DNA of 64,000 nucleotides from Candidatus Didemnitutus sp. Lineage in GTDB: Bacteria > Verrucomicrobiota > Verrucomicrobiia > Opitutales > Opitutaceae. The notes under the pieces were generated by a model, which was not told the origin of the DNA, ran no database searches, and saw only the letters and a list, made by a program, of their open reading frames with translations. Below, piece after piece: positions 15,927 to 24,108 of this stretch. The translations under genes and the position numbers were made by a program. Position 1 is the first letter of the stretch. Every line of letters begins with the position of its first letter. The stretch lies in the NCBI GenBank assembly GCA_019634575.1, contig JAHCAY010000001.1, forward strand, positions 1,240,001 to 1,304,000, in the 5' to 3' direction.

Positions 15927-17884
15927 CGCGCACCTCCGACCAGCACCAGCAGGCCCAGCGCGACCACGCCGCCGAGCAGATAGAGAATGTAGGATTGCAG
16001 ATGTCCGTGCTGTAACCGCCGCACCGCCGTCGATACGCGCAGGATCGCCTCGCTTGCCGGTCCGATCACGTGCTCGAGCACGGTTTCCGGCACGCGCTCG
16101 ACGCGCCGCGCCGCGCCGGGAAACGTCCCGCGTGGCTTCAAACTTTTTCGCTCCATTCGCAAGACCCAGAAGAACCAGCCCGCCGCGATCCCCGCGAACG
16201 AGCCGCTCGTGTATTGCATGCGCGCCGTCGGCGCGGCGTAGCCGCAATCCCACGTCAGGCCGCGCCGCAACCCGTTGCCGAGCGCTCGGCGCCACAGCCA
16301 CGCCGCCGCGACGACGAACAGCGCAGCGAGCGCCGCGTTGACCGCGCCGAGCGTGAAAAGGGGCACCGGTGCCGCCGGCGCACCCCACGCGGGATTCCAC
16401 GCGCCCGCCGCCCGCGCCACCGCCGGGAACAACGCGCCCGGCGCGAGCGCCACGATCACGCAACCCGCCGCGAGCACGACCATCGATCCGAGCATCCACG
16501 GCCCGCTCTCGTGCGCGTGCTCCGCCGCCGGAGAGCGCGGCGCGCCCGAGAAGATCATCGCGCCGGCCTTGACGAACGTCGCCAGCGCCAGCGCGCCCGA
16601 TACCGCGAGAAAGATGATCGCGGGCACGGCCGCGCCCGCCGCGGCGCCGCGCCCCGTCGCCGACTCGAACAAACCCAGATAAACGAGCCATTCGCTCACG
16701 AAGCCGTTCAGCGGCGGCAGGCCCGAGATCGCGGCCGCACCGAGGGCGAACAGTCCCGCCGTCCACGGCATCGGCCGCCACAGCCCGCCGAGCCGGCTCA
16801 TCTCCCGCGTCCCCGTCGCGTGCAGCACCGAGCCCGCGCCGAAAAACAGCAGCGACTTGAACAACCCGTGGTTCCACACGTGCAGCAGCGCGCCCGCGAG
16901 CACGAGCCGGCCCCACGGCGCATCGCCCTGCCCGGCCGCGACGAGCGCGAAGCCGAGGCCGACCGCGATGATGCCGACGTTCTCAACCGAGCAGTAGGCG
17001 AGCAGGCGCTTGGAGTCGTTTTGCGCGAGGGAGAACGCCACCCCGAGCAGTGCGCTCACCGCCCCCAGCCCGGCGAGCGTCCAACCCAGGCCCGTCGGCA
17101 CCGGCAGCCAGCCGCTGAAGCGCATGAGACCGTAGACGCCGATCTTCAACGCCACGCCCGAGAGCATCGCCGACACATGGCTCGGCGCGCTCGCATGCGC
17201 CGACGGCAGCCAGACATGCAGCGGAAACAAACCCGCTTTCAGCCCGAAGCCGAACAGCGCCAACCAGAGCAGCGGCGCGAGCTCCGCGTCCCGCGCGCCT
17301 CCCGTCCGCATCGGCCCGAGTTCCCAGCTCCCGGTGCGCGAGGCGAGCAGCGCGAAAAAGGCGAACAGCGCCAGCGTCGCGGCATGCGACGACGCGAGGT
17401 AAAGCCAGCCAGCCGCGCGCACCTCGGGCCGCTGCTTGTCGAGCAGGATGAGGAAAAACGCGCACACCGCGAACAGCTCCCAGGCGATCAGAAAATGCAG
17501 CCCGTTCGACAGCACGAGCACGAGCGCCAGGCTGAGCACGAGCCCGCTCCACCACAGCCGGCCGCGCGCGCCGATCGTGCGCTGTTCCTCGCCGCTCCAG
17601 TAGCCGTGCGCGTAGGCCGCGCCCGCGCCGCCGATCACCGCCAGCAGCACCAGGAAGAACGCGCTCAGCCCGTCGAGGCGCAGATGCACCGGCTCACCCG
17701 CCAGCGGGAAGGCACTGCGCCACTCCCAGTCGGCCCCGCCCGCAAGCACCGTCGCCGCCGCCAGCGCCGCCGCCGCCGAGCCCGCGAGCATCAGGCCCAC
17801 CCACAGACGCGGCCAGCGCGGGCCGGTGAGAACGCCCGTCGCGAGGCCCAGCAGGGCGACGGGCAGCAGCATTCCCGCCGTCAT
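15923..17884 (-). CDS. Ehr complex HyfB-like (NuoL-type) antiporter subunit, copy 2
   Basis: 653 residues. The first 500 residues are a NuoL/MrpA-type antiporter module with ELFAVCAFF, FGFGLKAGLFPLHVWLPSAHASAPSHVSA and LLHVWNHGLFKSLLFFGAGS; the C-terminal part carries the HyfB/HycC signature WDCGYAAPTARMQYTSGSFAGI. ATG 17884 overlaps the stop codon of the EIIA gene (ATGA). It is a close paralogue of the gene at 18653-20617: same length and long identical stretches around GTREMSRLGGLWR and LPPLNGFVSEWLVYLGLF. Two HyfB-like pumps in one complex would give more ion translocation per electron pair, as an inference. Confidence 0.92.
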   Translation of the reverse strand: MTAGMLLPVALLGLATGVLTGPRWPRLWVGLMLAGSAAAALAAATVLAGGADWEWRSAFPLAGEPVHLRLDGLSAFFLVLLAVIGGAGAAYAHGYWSGEEQRTIGARGRLWWSGLVLSLALVLVLSNGLHFLIAWELFAVCAFFLILLDKQRPEVRAAGWLYLASSHAATLALFAFFALLASRTGSWELGPMRTGGARDAELAPLLWLALFGFGLKAGLFPLHVWLPSAHASAPSHVSAMLSGVALKIGVYGLMRFSGWLPVPTGLGWTLAGLGAVSALLGVAFSLAQNDSKRLLAYCSVENVGIIAVGLGFALVAAGQGDAPWGRLVLAGALLHVWNHGLFKSLLFFGAGSVLHATGTREMSRLGGLWRPMPWTAGLFALGAAAISGLPPLNGFVSEWLVYLGLFESATGRGAAAGAAVPAIIFLAVSGALALATFVKAGAMIFSGAPRSPAAEHAHESGPWMLGSMVVLAAGCVIVALAPGALFPAVARAAGAWNPAWGAPAAPVPLFTLGAVNAALAALFVVAAAWLWRRALGNGLRRGLTWDCGYAAPTARMQYTSGSFAGIAAGWFFWVLRMERKSLKPRGTFPGAARRVERVPETVLEHVIGPASEAILRVSTAVRRLQHGHLQSYILYLLGGVVALGLLVLVGGAR

Positions 17885-18573
17885 GCGCCCCCCTCTGTGC
17901 CCGCGGGCACCGCGTCGGCCGTGGCGGCGAGGATCTCCTCGTTGCTCGCGCCGCGTTCGATCAGCCCGCGCAGCGGGCCGCGCGAGATCAGCCGGCTCAA
18001 CCGCGCCAGCAGGTCGAGATGCGCCCGCGCCGACGGCGCGATGAAAAACACCAGCCGCGTCACCGGCACGTCGTCCGCCTTCGGTTCGTCGAACACCAGC
18101 GGATCGCGCAGCAGCAGGAGCGCCACGATGCCCGAGTCGCGCCCGAGCGCGATGCGCGTGGTCGGATGCGGCACGGCATAGCCATGACCGGTCGGGGCGA
18201 TCGTCAGGCCGCCCTTCGCCCGCAGGCGTTGCGCGAGCATCTGCCGCACCGGCGGCGTCGCCCCGGGCAGTGCAGCCACGACGCGATCGATCACGTCCGG
18301 GACTCCGGCGGCGGCCACGTCGCGCCAGATGCCGCCGGCGCGCAGCAACGTTTCGAGCTTCCAGCCGCCCGCGACGGTCGGATGCATCGGGGCGAGGAAA
18401 CCCGCCTGCGCCGCCAGCCCGCGCGACGCGGCCCACGCGGCGACCTGCGCGCGATCGAAAAGCAGACGCCCCCGGTCCTCGGTGTGGGGCAACCCCTCGG
18501 CGCGGACCCAGTCCTCCACCACCTTTTCCGCCACCCCGAACGATTCGGCAATCTGGACGAGGTTTAGATACAT
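17881..18573 (-). CDS. Helix-turn-helix / PTS EIIA fusion protein inside the Ehr operon
   Basis: 230 residues. The start at 18573 (MYLNLVQIAESFGVAE) gives an N-terminal excisionase/MerR-like helix-turn-helix of about 55 residues (LVQIAESFGVAEKVVEDWVRAEGLP, then a wing and DRAQVAAWAASRGL). From about 75 to the end it looks like a PTS fructose/nitrogen-type EIIA domain with the phosphorylatable histidine in GYAVPHPTTRI (His136). No EIIB or EIIC is near, so it is regulatory and not a sugar transporter. It sits between two HyfB-like subunit genes, 79 bases after the first and overlapping the second by 4 bp, so it is made with the complex. Likely job: adjusting activity or expression of the complex in answer to PTS phosphorylation state. 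This is inferred from position only. Confidence 0.85.
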   Translation of the reverse strand: MYLNLVQIAESFGVAEKVVEDWVRAEGLPHTEDRGRLLFDRAQVAAWAASRGLAAQAGFLAPMHPTVAGGWKLETLLRAGGIWRDVAAAGVPDVIDRVVAALPGATPPVRQMLAQRLRAKGGLTIAPTGHGYAVPHPTTRIALGRDSGIVALLLLRDPLVFDEPKADDVPVTRLVFFIAPSARAHLDLLARLSRLISRGPLRGLIERGASNEEILAATADAVPAGTEGGA

Positions 18574-18652
18574 GGCTGGGAAAAACGTATGGCGGCGAAA
18601 CGCGCCGAGCGCACGCCCGATCTTACGCCGAGCCCGCCGGTTCGCTCCGCAT

Positions 18653-20617
18653 TCATTGCCCACCTCCACTCACGACCAGCGCCGCGAGCGCCGCGACGCC
18701 GATCAGGAGATAGAGTAGATACGCCTGCAACCGGCCGTGCTGGAGCCGACGCGCCGACGCCGACACGCGCATCACCACGCCGCCCGCCGGCTCGACCACG
18801 TGTTCGAGCACCGTTTCGGGCGTGTGCTCGGAGCACTCCGCCGCGCGCGGCAGCACGACCTCGGGGCGCGCTCCGTGCCGCACCGGCCGGAGAATCCACT
18901 CGAACCACTCGACGACGATCCCCGCGAAAGAGCCCGCGGTGTATTGCATGCGCGCCGTCGGCGCCGCGTAGCCGCAATCCCACGTCACCGCCCGCCGCGC
19001 GCCGTTCCGCCCCACCTGCCGCCGCAGCATCCACACCACGGCGAGCGCCGCGACCACGAGCCCGGCGTGACAGGCGCCGACGAGCGCGAGCGACGGCGGC
19101 GGCGCGAGATCGTTCCAGGCGGGGTTCCACTCCCCCGCCGCGCGGGCCACCGCCGGCCAGAACAACACCGGCGCCACGCCGATCGCGACACAGGCCGCCG
19201 CGAGCAACAGCATCGGGCCGCGCATCCACGGCCCACATTCGTGCGCGCGCTCCGCCGCCGCGGAACGCGGCGCACCGAGAAATACGACTCCGCACACCTT
19301 GATGAAGCACGCGAGCGCCAGCGCGCCGGTCATCGCCAGCAGCACGACCGCCGGGATCGAGGCGAGCGCGGTGTTGTCGCGCGTGCCGACGGCGTCAAAC
19401 AGCCCGAGATAAACGAGCCACTCGCTCACGAAGCCGTTCAGGGGCGGCAGGCCCGAAATCGCCGCCGCGCCGAGGGCAAACAGCCCCGCCGTCCATGGCA
19501 TCGCCCTCCACAGTCCGCCGAGCCGGCTCATCTCCCGCGTCCCCGTCGCATGCAACACCGAGCCGGCGCCGAAAAACAGCAGCGATTTGAACAGTCCGTG
19601 GTTCCACACGTGCAGCAACCCGCCCGCCAGCGCCAGCCGGCCCCACGCGGTGTTGCCCTGCTGCGCCGCCACGAGCGCAAAGCCCAGCCCGATGAGGATG
19701 ATGCCGATGTTCTCGACGCTGTGATAGGCGAGCAGGCGTTTCAGGTCGTGTTGCCCGAGCGCGAAGGCCACGCCGAGCACCGCGCTCGCCACGCCGAGCA
19801 CCGCCACGACCCAGCCCGCGCTCGCCGGCACCGGCAGCCAGCCGCTGAAGCGCACGAGTCCGTAGATGCCGAGCTTGATGGTCACGCCCGAGAGCACCGC
19901 CGAAACGTGGCTCGGCGCATTCGCGTGCGCCGAGGGCAGCCAGATGTGCAGCGGAAACAGGCCGGCCTTCAGTCCGAAGCCGAACAACGCGAGCCAGAAC
20001 AGCGGCGCGAGTTCCGCGGGCGGCCGGCCCGCGGCAAGCCGCGGCCCGAGTTCCCAGCTCCCCGTGCGCGCCGCGAGGAGCGCGAAGAACGCGAACAGCG
20101 CCAGCACCGCCGCGTGCGACGCACCGAGATAAAGCCAGCCCGCCGCGCGCACCTCCGCCCGCCGCCGATCGAGCGTCACGAGGAAAAACGCCGCGAGCGT
20201 GAACAGTTCCCAACCGATGAGAAACTGCAGCCCGTGGGCCGACACGAGCACGGCAACGAGACTCACGAGCAGCAGGCTCCACCATACTCGTCCGCGTCGC
20301 GCCGAGAGCGGATGCGCGCACTGCGGCCAGTAGCCGTGCGCGTAGGCCGCACCGGCACCGCCGACCACCGCCACCAGCGCAAGAAACAACGCGCTCACCG
20401 CGTCGAAGCGCAGGCACAGCACGTCGCCCGCGACGAGGAACTCGCTGCGCCACGTCCACGCCGGTGCGAAACCGCCGAGGACGCCGACCGCCGCCGCCAG
20501 CGCGAGCGCGCAACCGCCGAGCGTCAGCGCGAGCCAGGTGCGCGGCAGCCAATTCCCGACCATCAGTCCGGCCATGAGGCCGACGACCGCCGCGCCGAGC
20601 ACCGCACCTGAGCTCAT
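18653..20617 (-). CDS. Ehr complex HyfB-like (NuoL-type) antiporter subunit, copy 1
   Basis: 654 residues, first gene of the operon. About 14-16 membrane helices. Antiporter-module residues are present (ELFTLAAFF; GLKAGLFPLHIWLPSAHANAPSH; LLHVWNHGLFKSLLFF), and the C-terminal extension has WDCGYAAPTARMQYTAGSFAGI as in HyfB/HycC. Paralogue of 15923-17884. The ATG at 20617 is the first good start; a promoter should lie in the 112 bases to the SulP gene, but I see no strong one. Confidence 0.92.
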   Translation of the reverse strand: MSSGAVLGAAVVGLMAGLMVGNWLPRTWLALTLGGCALALAAAVGVLGGFAPAWTWRSEFLVAGDVLCLRFDAVSALFLALVAVVGGAGAAYAHGYWPQCAHPLSARRGRVWWSLLLVSLVAVLVSAHGLQFLIGWELFTLAAFFLVTLDRRRAEVRAAGWLYLGASHAAVLALFAFFALLAARTGSWELGPRLAAGRPPAELAPLFWLALFGFGLKAGLFPLHIWLPSAHANAPSHVSAVLSGVTIKLGIYGLVRFSGWLPVPASAGWVVAVLGVASAVLGVAFALGQHDLKRLLAYHSVENIGIILIGLGFALVAAQQGNTAWGRLALAGGLLHVWNHGLFKSLLFFGAGSVLHATGTREMSRLGGLWRAMPWTAGLFALGAAAISGLPPLNGFVSEWLVYLGLFDAVGTRDNTALASIPAVVLLAMTGALALACFIKVCGVVFLGAPRSAAAERAHECGPWMRGPMLLLAAACVAIGVAPVLFWPAVARAAGEWNPAWNDLAPPPSLALVGACHAGLVVAALAVVWMLRRQVGRNGARRAVTWDCGYAAPTARMQYTAGSFAGIVVEWFEWILRPVRHGARPEVVLPRAAECSEHTPETVLEHVVEPAGGVVMRVSASARRLQHGRLQAYLLYLLIGVAALAALVVSGGGQ

Positions 20618-20703
20618 GGCCGTGACGCTGCGCGAAACCGCCCGGGCTGGCCAGCTTCAACGCGGACCGGGCGCGGTTTGAAAAATTCCTGCCGCCGTCA
20701 GTA

Positions 20704-20724
20704 GCGCCGGCTTCCCGCCGGCGC
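20704..20724. repeat. GC-rich perfect inverted repeat between SulP gene end and Ehr operon
   Basis: GCGCCGGC (20704-20711) and GCCGGCGC (20717-20724) form an 8-bp stem with a TTCCC loop just past the SulP stop codon. There is no T-run directly after it on the minus strand (TTTTT follows only about 14-19 bases further), so it may end or protect the SulP transcript but is not a standard intrinsic terminator. Confidence 0.45.
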
Positions 20725-20729
20725 GGGCC

Positions 20730-22544
20730 TCAGGCCTGTGACTTCGGCGTGCTGCCGAGGATGCGGTTCGCGCGTTCCAGCGCCTGGGCGATCTCCTGCC
20801 GTGCGGAAGCGAGCTGTTCTTTTTCCGCGCGCAACGCTTCGGCCGAATCCGGCGGACTCGCCGGCGGCGGCAGGCCGAGGATTTCGCGCGCCCGCGCGAG
20901 CGCGGCGTCGATGTGCGGGCAGACGTTCTCGCGGCCGAGTCGGTCGAGGAAGCCGGCTTTCTCCATCACGAAGAGCGGCTGCGTGTGCGGCGCGCTCAGG
21001 ACGAGATGCTTCCCCTTCGCCCGGAGCTTCGCATGCAAGTCCTCGAGCGCCTGCAGGCCGGTCGCGTCCATGGCGAGGACCTTGCGGATGCGCAGGATCA
21101 GGACGTCCGGCTCGTGCTTCGCGCGCTTCAGCTCATCGTCGAGCTTGTCCACGACGCCGAAGAAGAACGCGCCGAACACGCGGAAGACCAGCACGCCCTC
21201 GGGGATTTCCTTGCCGACGAGCGAGTGATGCGAGCCCTCGGTGTCGGAGCTCTCATCGACCGCGGTGATCTGCGACGTCTCGGAAATGCGCTTCACCATC
21301 AGCAGCGCGGCGAGCACGACGCCCACCTCGACGGCGACGGTCAGGTCGGCGAAAATCGTGAGCGCGAACGTCGTGATGAACACCAGGGCGTCGCTCAGCG
21401 GCCAGCGCCCGAGCCGCAGCAGCTGTTTCCACGCGACCATGCGGAACGCCGCGACGACGAGGATCGCACTGAGGGTGGCGAGCGGGATGTGCACCGCCAG
21501 CGGCGCCGCCGCCACCAGCACGAGCGCGAGCAGCCCCGAGTGCACGAGCCCCGCGACCGGGGTGCGCGCGCCGGCGCGGACGTTGCCGATCGAGCGCGCG
21601 ACGGCACCCGTGACCGGGATCGCGCCGAAGAGCGGACCGACGAAGTTCGCCACCCCCTGCCCGATCAGCTCCTGGTTCGAGTCGTGCCGGTCGTCCAGCA
21701 TGCCATCGGTGACGACCGCGCAGAGCAGCGCCTGCATCGAGACCAGCAGCGCGATCGTGAACGCCGGCTGCACCAACGCGCGCAGCGTGCTCACCTCCGC
21801 GTGCGGAAGGTGAAAGGTCGGCCAGGTCGCGCCGAAGCCGCCGAATTGCGAGCCGATGGTCGCGAGATGCCATTTTTCAGCGAGCCCGAACGCCGCCACG
21901 ACGACCGTCGCCACGAGCAGGCCGACCATGGAGCCGGGCACATAGCGCCCGAGCCGCGAGGGCCACGAGGCGATGACGAGCAGAGACACGACGGCGAAAC
22001 CGACCGTCGGCCAGTGGATCGCGTCGAGGTGCTCGCCGAGCACCTGCATCTTGCCCGCGAAGTCGACCGGGAGCTTGTCGACCTGCAGACCGAGGAAATT
22101 CTTGATCTGGGAACTGAGGATGAGGATCGCGATGCCCTTGGTGAACGCACGCGAGACCGGATACGGGATGAAGCGGATCACCGAGCCAAGCCGGGCGAAG
22201 CCCATGACGCAGAGCATCACGCCGGCGATCATCGTGCACAGGACCAGACCGTCGACGCCGTATTGCGCCACGACGCCGTAGGTGATGACCACGAACGCAC
22301 CGGTCGGTCCGCCGATTTGCACGCGCGAGCCGCCGAGCGCCGCGATGATCGCGCCGCCGATGATCGCCGTGAACAGGCCCTGCTCGGGCTTCACACCCGA
22401 GGCGATCGCGAACGCGATCGAGAGCGGAAACGCCATCACCATGACGTTCAACCCCGCCATGAAGTCGCCGCGCAACCGCTCGGGCGAGTAGCCTTTCAGC
22501 GCGTCGAACAGCCGGGGACGAAAACTGAAAACGGGAGTGCTCAT
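20730..22544 (-). CDS. SulP family anion transporter with STAS domain
   Basis: 604 residues from ATG 22544 (MSTPVFSFRPRLFDAL). A SulP core of about 12-14 membrane helices (MVMAFPLSIAFAIASGVKPEQGLFTAIIGG; GGPTGAFVVITYGVVAQYG; NQELIGQGVANFVGPLFGAIPVTGAVARSIGNVRAG) is followed by a STAS domain (about 440-550; VLVFRVFGAFFFGVVDKL, LAMDATGLQALEDLH) and a charged helical tail. SulP proteins carry sulfate, bicarbonate or dicarboxylates; the substrate cannot be read off. A TauE/SafE-type permease gene is close (23365) but on a separate unit. Confidence 0.92.
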   Translation of the reverse strand: MSTPVFSFRPRLFDALKGYSPERLRGDFMAGLNVMVMAFPLSIAFAIASGVKPEQGLFTAIIGGAIIAALGGSRVQIGGPTGAFVVITYGVVAQYGVDGLVLCTMIAGVMLCVMGFARLGSVIRFIPYPVSRAFTKGIAILILSSQIKNFLGLQVDKLPVDFAGKMQVLGEHLDAIHWPTVGFAVVSLLVIASWPSRLGRYVPGSMVGLLVATVVVAAFGLAEKWHLATIGSQFGGFGATWPTFHLPHAEVSTLRALVQPAFTIALLVSMQALLCAVVTDGMLDDRHDSNQELIGQGVANFVGPLFGAIPVTGAVARSIGNVRAGARTPVAGLVHSGLLALVLVAAAPLAVHIPLATLSAILVVAAFRMVAWKQLLRLGRWPLSDALVFITTFALTIFADLTVAVEVGVVLAALLMVKRISETSQITAVDESSDTEGSHHSLVGKEIPEGVLVFRVFGAFFFGVVDKLDDELKRAKHEPDVLILRIRKVLAMDATGLQALEDLHAKLRAKGKHLVLSAPHTQPLFVMEKAGFLDRLGRENVCPHIDAALARAREILGLPPPASPPDSAEALRAEKEQLASARQEIAQALERANRILGSTPKSQA

Positions 22545-22612
22545 GCACACGTGGATCGAGTCCGGCGATTGCGAGCCTCCATCCTCCGCCACACAAGCCG
22601 ACCGTGAGACAA

Positions 22613-22628
22613 TGCTTAGTTATAAGCA
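22613..22628 (-). promoter_or_regulatory. Palindrome with TATAAC box upstream of the SulP gene
   Basis: TGCTTA (22613-22618) and TAAGCA (22623-22628) form an inverted repeat around a GTTA loop. On the minus strand its centre reads TATAAC, a fair -10 box about 75 bases upstream of the SulP start; no good -35 is visible. It may be an operator over a promoter. Confidence 0.35.
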
Positions 22629-22746
22629 AATCCGCACCGGCCGATTATCCGGGGAAAGACCGATCATTTTCCTGCGACACTGATCGCCATAATCCGCTCC
22701 GAACCTGTTGCAGACGAAGGGCACCGCCACCCGCGCGCCGGCGGCG

Positions 22747-23325
22747 TCACTCGCGCCAGGTGAACGCGTGGCACAACGCCACGCCCGCCGCGTCGGCCTC
22801 GTCGAACGCCAGCGGCCGGCCGTGCCCGAGCAGCGACATCACCGTGCGCGCCATCTGCTCCTTGCTGGCGCGCCCCGCGCCGACCACCGCCTGCTTCACG
22901 CGCAGCGGCGGATACTCGAAGGTCTCGATCTCGCGCAGCGCCGCCGCCGCGATCGCCGCCCCGCGCGCCGCGCCGAGGATCTGCGCCGTCTGGAAATTCT
23001 GCACGTAGATCGTCTGCTCGAGCGCGACATGCCGCGGCACGAAATCCCCGAGGAACCGCGTCACCGCCCGGTGAATTTCGCCGAGACAGAACGCCATCGG
23101 GTGCTTCGCCGGCACGCGCACCGTCTCGCACCGCAACAGCACCGGCTGCCGTCCCGGCGCGAACTCGATCAACGCCAGGCCCGTGCCGCGCAGCGACGGA
23201 TCGATGCCGAGCACGCGGCCGGCGAACGGCGCGCGCGACAACGTCGGCACCGTCGGCCATTCCTTGGGCGCGAGCGTGCCCTCGAGCTTCGCCTTCCAGA
23301 GTTGTCGCACATTCGTCCGGGCCAT
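22747..23325 (-). CDS. ruvC: Crossover junction endodeoxyribonuclease RuvC
   Basis: Resolves Holliday junctions with RuvAB. Taking ATG 23325 ([16 protein letters not shown]) the protein has 192 residues. The RNase H-like catalytic acids are in place: [10 protein letters not shown] (first Asp), VALEQTIY (Glu) and [13 protein letters not shown] (last two Asp). The catalytic core begins about 38 residues later than in textbook RuvC proteins, so this one has an N-terminal extension rich in Lys/Arg. An upstream ATG at 23358 would lengthen it by 11 more. It follows the TauE/SafE-type gene by 39 bases and may be on the recF transcript. Confidence 0.92.
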   Translation of the reverse strand: MARTNVRQLWKAKLEGTLAPKEWPTVPTLSRAPFAGRVLGIDPSLRGTGLALIEFAPGRQPVLLRCETVRVPAKHPMAFCLGEIHRAVTRFLGDFVPRHVALEQTIYVQNFQTAQILGAARGAAIAAAALREIETFEYPPLRVKQAVVGAGRASKEQMARTVMSLLGHGRPLAFDEADAAGVALCHAFTWRE

Positions 23326-23364
23326 CGCTTCAGAGATGTGGCGCGGGCGCCGCCGCACTCCAAC

Positions 23365-24108
23365 TCAAAAGAACAACAGCTTCGCCGTCGCCAGCGCCGT
23401 GAGGCCCAGCGCCGCCGCCTCGAACGCGCGCTGGTTCACCTTGCCGGCCACAACGCGCCCGATGAGCGCCCCCGCGATCACGGCGGGCACGAGCCAGAGG
23501 TTCAGCGCGAGGCTTTGTCGATTGATCAAACCGAGCTGCGCCATGAACGGCACCTTGAAGAGATTCACCGCCAGGAAAAACACCGCGCTCGTGCCGAGAA
23601 ATTCCAGTTTCGGCAACCGCATCGCGAGCAGGTAGAGCATCATCACCGGCCCCGCGGCGTTCGCCACCTGCGTCGCGAATCCCGCGAACACGCCCGCCAG
23701 CACGCCCAGCCAGAGCGGCGCGTGGCTCGCGGCCTCCGCGCTCTCCGGCCGCGCCTTCCGCAGCAGGTGCACCACCAGCATGATCGCGAGCAACGTCCCC
23801 ACGAGCCGCGTCGTCTGCGCATCGTTCGCCCAGCGCAGCGCCGCCCAGCCGAACACGACACCCACGACCGTCGGCGCGAGCAACCGCCATAAATGTTTCC
23901 ACTGCGCGTGCGCGCGGTAGCTCACGACCGCGAACACGTCGCCGACGAGCAGCAACGGCAGCACCACGCCCGTCGCCTGCCGCGCCGGCATCAAGTTCGA
24001 GAAGATCGCCACGAACATGATCCCGAGCCCGGGAATCCCCGTCTTGGAAAATCCCGCCGTGAACGCGCCTGCGGCGAGCAGCAGCCATTGCCACGCCGCG
24101 AAACTCAC
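23365..24108 (-). CDS. TauE/SafE (TSUP) family membrane permease
   Basis: 247 residues from a GTG at 24108 that overlaps the recF stop (GTGA). About eight membrane helices; typical TSUP motifs are AGFSKTGIPGLGIMFVAIFSNLMPARQATGVVLPLLLVGD in the first half and GFATQVANAAGPVMMLYLLAMRLPKLEFLGTSAVFF in the second. The family exports sulfite, sulfoacetate or related organosulfur anions; here the substrate is not shown by the context. Coupled translationally to recF. Confidence 0.9.
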   Translation of the reverse strand: MSFAAWQWLLLAAGAFTAGFSKTGIPGLGIMFVAIFSNLMPARQATGVVLPLLLVGDVFAVVSYRAHAQWKHLWRLLAPTVVGVVFGWAALRWANDAQTTRLVGTLLAIMLVVHLLRKARPESAEAASHAPLWLGVLAGVFAGFATQVANAAGPVMMLYLLAMRLPKLEFLGTSAVFFLAVNLFKVPFMAQLGLINRQSLALNLWLVPAVIAGALIGRVVAGKVNQRAFEAAALGLTALATAKLLFF

